Shown one piece after another: positions 60,031 to 64,000 of a stretch of DNA of 64,000 nucleotides. The position numbers and the translations under genes were made by a program. Every line of letters begins with the position of its first letter. Position 1 is the stretch's first letter. Origin of the DNA: Acanthacorydalis orientalis (Eukaryota > Arthropoda > Insecta > Megaloptera > Corydalidae); the NCBI GenBank assembly GCA_034766995.1, contig CM068314.1, positions 28,885,208 through 28,949,207 of the forward strand, written 5' to 3'. A model generated the notes under the pieces. That model was not told where the DNA came from, ran no database searches, and was given only the letters and a program-made list of their open reading frames with translations.

Positions 60031-60072
60031 ACGACTATGTTTACTTCGAATATGAAATAAAACGTGTTTATC

Positions 60073-60074
<2 letters not shown>

Positions 60075-60125
<51 letters not shown>
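60075..60125. repeat. (TA)n, about 48 bp
   Basis: A clean run. Confidence 0.92.
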
Positions 60126-60127
<2 letters not shown>

Positions 60128-60330
60128 AATTCATCTTTAAATACAAAGATATAAATGAACTGGATTATTATTTATTTCAATTAGTTTTATAACAATTTTT
60201 TTATCCGAAGTTTTCTTATAAAATGATCAAAAATAACGTTAATTGTGGTTTTATATTAAATATACGTTTTTAATAAAATATAAAATACACACTGTAGATA
60301 ATAATAAACTAATAACCCTTCGAAAATCAT

Positions 60331-60331
60331 G

Positions 60332-60366
<35 letters not shown>

Positions 60367-60398
60367 GTATATATATATATATGTATATAAATATATAA
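60331..60398. repeat. (TA)n with three G interruptions
   Basis: TATGTATA interruptions recur every 12 to 18 bp. Confidence 0.88.
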
Positions 60399-61002
60399 CT
60401 TGTTGCTATATAACTAAAAGGGTGGGATCATGATATCGTAAAATACAATAGTAATAGTTTGTTTACAATGAGAGAGATACAAATTTTTATGTCTGTTAAC
60501 TTAAAAATAAAATTTTTCTTTTGAAAACATATCAGAATATTATTACAAATAAGACAATTGTTTACTATTTGAAAATATTTTGTAGTTACAAAGCCTACAT
60601 ATATCAAATAATTTAATTCTTTTTTATTTACTTCTGTTTGTCAATTCTACTAAATTTACAAAATTAAACTTAGACTGTAAACGTCTTTATAAGAGTTTCA
60701 GTTTACATATGGCAAAAAAAAGTTTAAATTCTAATAAATAATATTTGGTATTCTGGTCGCAACAGAACAGTTTAAACGGTAAAAACGTTGACATCGTGGA
60801 GGCCGTCAAAAATCACCTCCACTCGCATTTTTTACTGAAAAACCGCTCAGATTTTACGAACAAGGAATCCGGTAGCTTCTGAGCATTGAAAATTGTTTGC
60901 AGAAAACGATGGTGGATAATCAATTGATAAATAAAAGCATTTTCTGTGAAAAATAATCGCCTGAGTTTGAATGTCAAATCATACACGAACTTTTGCACTC
61001 AT

Positions 61003-61004
<2 letters not shown>

Positions 61005-61062
<58 letters not shown>

Positions 61063-61069
61063 GCATATT

Positions 61070-61111
<42 letters not shown>
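61005..61111. repeat. interrupted (TA)n, about 105 bp
   Basis: Two long TA runs flank ACATATATATATATATATGCATATTTATATACATA, which has a central TGCA. Confidence 0.92.
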
Positions 61112-61118
<7 letters not shown>

Positions 61119-61217
61119 ATCAATTTACTCTTTATTACTTTTTCGATTAGTAAATCTTTCATAATAAAAAGTAAATTTAATTCATTTTTTTTAAGTTTAA
61201 AAAATAATAAGTAAATT

Positions 61218-61256
<39 letters not shown>

Positions 61257-61270
61257 TCATAGAGAGAAAG
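61218..61270. repeat. compound SSR (TA)n(GA)n
   Basis: 21 bp of TA, 19 bp of AG, TCAT, then AGAGAGAAAG. Confidence 0.92.
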
Positions 61271-61619
61271 ACTGATTTGTTATATAATGAAGTACAATTC
61301 ATTTGTTTAATTTTATTGAAATATTCAATAAACCTTATTTTAACAGACTTTTTTTACAAATATTTATCTTATTTGAGACTTAATTCCACTCCTCGTTTTT
61401 TAATATGATAAAAAATTTAAATTTCAATTACGATTCCTTAATTCTTCTAGGAAAAAGAAATAATACGAGTACGCCTATGGTAATTAATATATTTGAACTA
61501 ATTGAATTATTTAATGAAACAGAAACGAATAAAACTGTAGTAACCAAAGAAAACTAATAACATAAAACAAATTCACGTGGCCTCATGAAATGTTAATCGA
61601 TCTAAATTAAGATAAATTG

Positions 61620-62045
61620 ATTTTGCTTAATAAATTTTTTAGTGACCGTATGAAAGAGAATGCGCATTTAAAAGATGCTATGAAATCTGTCATAAAACAA
61701 AACGATATAAATACAAAACAATACGATCCGTACAAGAATCAATATAAACGTAATCACCAGAACATTAGTAGATGGCAATATCGAACAGAACGCGTCAGAA
61801 TGTATAGGAGTCGCTGGTTGATGGCGATGGTTGTACGTAGGGTAGGTGCAGCAGGGTAGCCGGGGTGGCGAGAGAGCCTGCGAGCCTCGCTCCGGGTAAT
61901 GTCCTCATCCGGGCGCGGCGGCTGACTCCGGGTCGATAGCGCTCCGGCGACGGGAAGACATTGCGCCAGTCTTAGCTCATCTCGAATGGATTTAACTGCT
62001 ATACCGAATTTAGGTTCGTATAAACCATACCGATATAGTCGTGTT
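61620..62045. other. most GC-rich island of the window
   Basis: Between about 61840 and 61960 the sequence reaches the highest GC seen here (GCGAGAGAGCCTGCGAGCC, CCGGGCGCGGCGGCTGACTC, CGGGTCGATAGCGCTCCGG). Frames are open on both strands: plus to 61859 and minus from about 62040 to 61754 (RDELRLAQCLPVAGALSTRS). This is what high GC alone produces. No TATA box or protein family was identified. A CpG-type promoter or a foreign or repeat-derived segment are the main candidates. Confidence 0.4.
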
Positions 62046-62055
62046 TGTACTTCTA

Positions 62056-62138
62056 TACATACACATATACATACGTACTGATATTTACTTATACATATAT
62101 ACGTATACATATACATACATGCATACATACGTACATAC

Positions 62139-62190
<52 letters not shown>

Positions 62191-62223
62191 GTATATATGA
62201 AAAGAGAGGAGGAGAGGGAGATA
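62056..62223. repeat. compound SSR TACA-rich, (TA)n, GA-rich
   Basis: About 85 bp of TACA/TACG units, 40 bp of TA, then GAAAAGAGAGGAGGAGAGGGAG. It begins at the right edge of the GC-rich island. Confidence 0.9.
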
Positions 62224-62239
62224 TATGTCATTAGTGTAC

Positions 62240-63290
62240 ATTTCGGTTACTTAGTCTTTTAATTTTTAATTCATATACATTAAATATTTAATTGTTGTAC
62301 GTGTTCAGTTTAACCTTCAGTAAATATATTTATCATATAAGGTAATAAACAGCATACATATATATATTATTAATATGGAAAATATAATTTATATATAGTT
62401 TTATATTATATATTTATATATCATTTTTTAATAAATTTATGTTTAAATATAAAATTTAATCACAATATGATTTATTACGGAATAAATATATAGTACTTTG
62501 TAAACATTTATTACATTAATACGTAATTTAATTAAAATCACTGATTTAGATGTTCCAATAATGAAAAGTGTTAATGAAACGTTTAAAATCAATTTAAGAC
62601 TAGAAACATATTAATAATAATATTTTGACATCTTATGAATACTTATATTTAATCGGTACCTATATCACAAGAAATACGTTAAAATACGAGTTAAAATATG
62701 CTTAATTAATTCATTTTGAATTAGTTTAATAGCAAAATTAGTTTAATCTTTGTACTTTATCAAACATTATTTCATGCATACACATAAATTATATGATTAA
62801 TACATATGTGCAGACATCAAAATGATCTGGACCTTCTCATATTCTATACTATATTACATAGATTAAAACCTGAGTAACTTAAAACATTCTCTAAAAAAGT
62901 ATATGAAAATATTTAACAATTTAAAGTTTACGAATATATCCAACAAAATGATAATTACTTACTAAAAATTATGCAAACATTTAATGAAAAAAATATTTAC
63001 AAATAAAAATACGCAGAAATCAATTTTAGGAATATTAAAGTTGAAGTTCTGCAAGAAACAATGTTATATATATTTGAAGAATGTATATTTAAAAAAGGAG
63101 AAAAAAAGTTGCAGAATAAAAGATTAGAAGAATAATTTATCCAGTAATCAATTAAATGTTATTCATCACTGGTATCATCAAAAACTAATCCAAGTCTGTC
63201 TGAGTTTTAACTCATATCTTTAAAAAATAAACCTTAGATAACCTTACACATTTTTTTTTAAAAAAAAACACAATATTTAATCAAATTTAT
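62240..63290. other. AT-rich sequence, SSR-poor
   Basis: One kilobase of very AT-rich DNA with only a few TA dinucleotide clusters (62357-62420). No element recognised. Confidence 0.5.
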
Positions 63291-63297
63291 GTTCGCA

Positions 63298-63330
63298 TAT
63301 TATATATATATATATATATATACATACATA
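63298..63330. repeat. (TA)n(TACA)
   Basis: About 24 bp of TA, then TACATACATA. Confidence 0.85.
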
Positions 63331-63339
63331 ACGTGTATA

Positions 63340-63554
63340 AATAATATTTTCACATAACGGCCATAATTACCAATAACGTATAACGCTAAATTTTGAGAAC
63401 AACCCTTACCCATTCGCAAGCCAATATTTACCTAAAATGGCGCCAGTGCAAAGGTCGCATATAAAACGTTCTATATACTTCGTACATCTCCATCGAAACT
63501 ATATTATGCAGAAGTATTACATGTCTACTAGTGTGCGAATTTATGTGTATAGGT

Positions 63555-63560
<6 letters not shown>
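63340..63560. other. island with AAAATGGCGCC start-like site
   Basis: CCTAAAATGGCGCCAGTGC at 63431 combines a Kozak-like ATG with a YY1/Pho-type site, as in the 22.2-kb island. The plus frame from 63437 is open for about 35 codons (MAPVQRSHIKRSIYFVHLHR) before the TA tract prolongs it artificially. The function is unknown. Confidence 0.25.

Positions 63561-63630
<70 letters not shown>
63554..63630. repeat. (TA)n, about 74 bp
   Basis: One of the two longest uninterrupted TA runs in the window. Confidence 0.93.
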
Positions 63631-63632
<2 letters not shown>

Positions 63633-63718
63633 CCTTTTGAAGAATTATACATTCACAACCACTACCGAAACAATATACAAATAAACTTAATAAGTATATA
63701 GTAACAAATACATATTTC

Positions 63719-63721
<3 letters not shown>

Positions 63722-63778
<57 letters not shown>
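63722..63778. repeat. (TA)n, about 56 bp
   Basis: A clean run followed after a short gap by GGATAGATGGGTATGTGTGTTTGTGAGAG. Confidence 0.92.
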
Positions 63779-63780
<2 letters not shown>

Positions 63781-63894
63781 GGATAGATGGGTATGTGTGT
63801 TTGTGAGAGTAGACATACGTCTGTATACGTACATAGGCTCAGTTTTGTATCAGTATGATGTGTGTGGGTTATATATACGAGTTTCGTATATAAA

Positions 63895-64000
63895 ACAGAT
63901 AGCATTCACATTATGTGAACGAATGAGTAGCTAGACAAGTGCGGTATAGTGGTGCGGCAAGAGGACGTTGGCATCGGGACGCCAATGGTAAACGCGCAAC
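63895..64000. other. start of a GC-richer island cut by the window edge
   Basis: TGCGGTATAGTGGTGCGGC and GGACGTTGGCATCGGGACGC are at the very end. The composition rises sharply, so a feature probably continues beyond 64000. Confidence 0.3.

Overview
This window looks like a piece of an extremely AT-rich animal nuclear genome. It is most probably arthropod and plausibly insect. The insect-type DD34D and DD41D mariner relics, the insect-type LINE tail, and GC-richer islands that keep their CpG dinucleotides all point that way. Assignment to an order such as Hymenoptera would be guesswork. I found no complete host protein gene, rRNA or convincing tRNA. The bacterial-style ORFs are nearly all spurious: many are translations of (TA)n tracts (Tyr-Ile repeats) or stop-poor islands. 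The region reads as intergenic or deep-intronic DNA.

Three layers make up the window. (1) About 70 TA-dominated microsatellites, roughly one per 0.9 kb, from about 20 to over 150 bp. They are often compound with CA/TG, TC/GA, TTA, GATA or TACA units. (2) Relics of mobile elements. A LINE 3' end lies at 15.5-16.0 kb (minus). A DD41D mariner-like relic lies at 16.2-16.9 kb (minus). A full-length but broken mariner lies at 22.74-24.06 kb (plus). A 380-bp internally deleted mariner lies at 27.56-27.94 kb. N-terminally deleted mariner relics lie at 33.2-34.0 kb and 42.5-43.1 kb. A second near-full-length mariner lies at 46.39-47.63 kb (minus). A second DD41D relic lies at 55.46-56.15 kb (plus). 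There is also a possible piggyBac-like end near 45.0 kb. (3) About 25 islands of 100-500 bp with visibly higher GC and CpG content. They stand out from the 75-80% AT background and are candidates for conserved regulatory DNA, promoters or short exons.

Layout: 0-10 kb is AT-rich sequence with SSRs only. 10-15 kb has islands at 10.1 and 14.9 kb. 15.5-17 kb is a retroelement and DNA-transposon graveyard. 17.3-32.4 kb carries many islands, two mariners, a Kozak-like small ORF (22.2 kb) and a TATA/initiator/splice-donor cluster (30.7 kb). 32.4-48 kb has three more mariners among islands. 48-64 kb has the densest islands (48.2, 52.1, 56.9, 61.8 kb) and the longest SSRs. None of the transposase relics is intact, so any mobilisation would need a transposase from elsewhere in the genome.

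Limits: all family assignments come from reading translated motifs by eye. No alignment, database search or GC computation was run, and SSR edges are accurate to a few bases.
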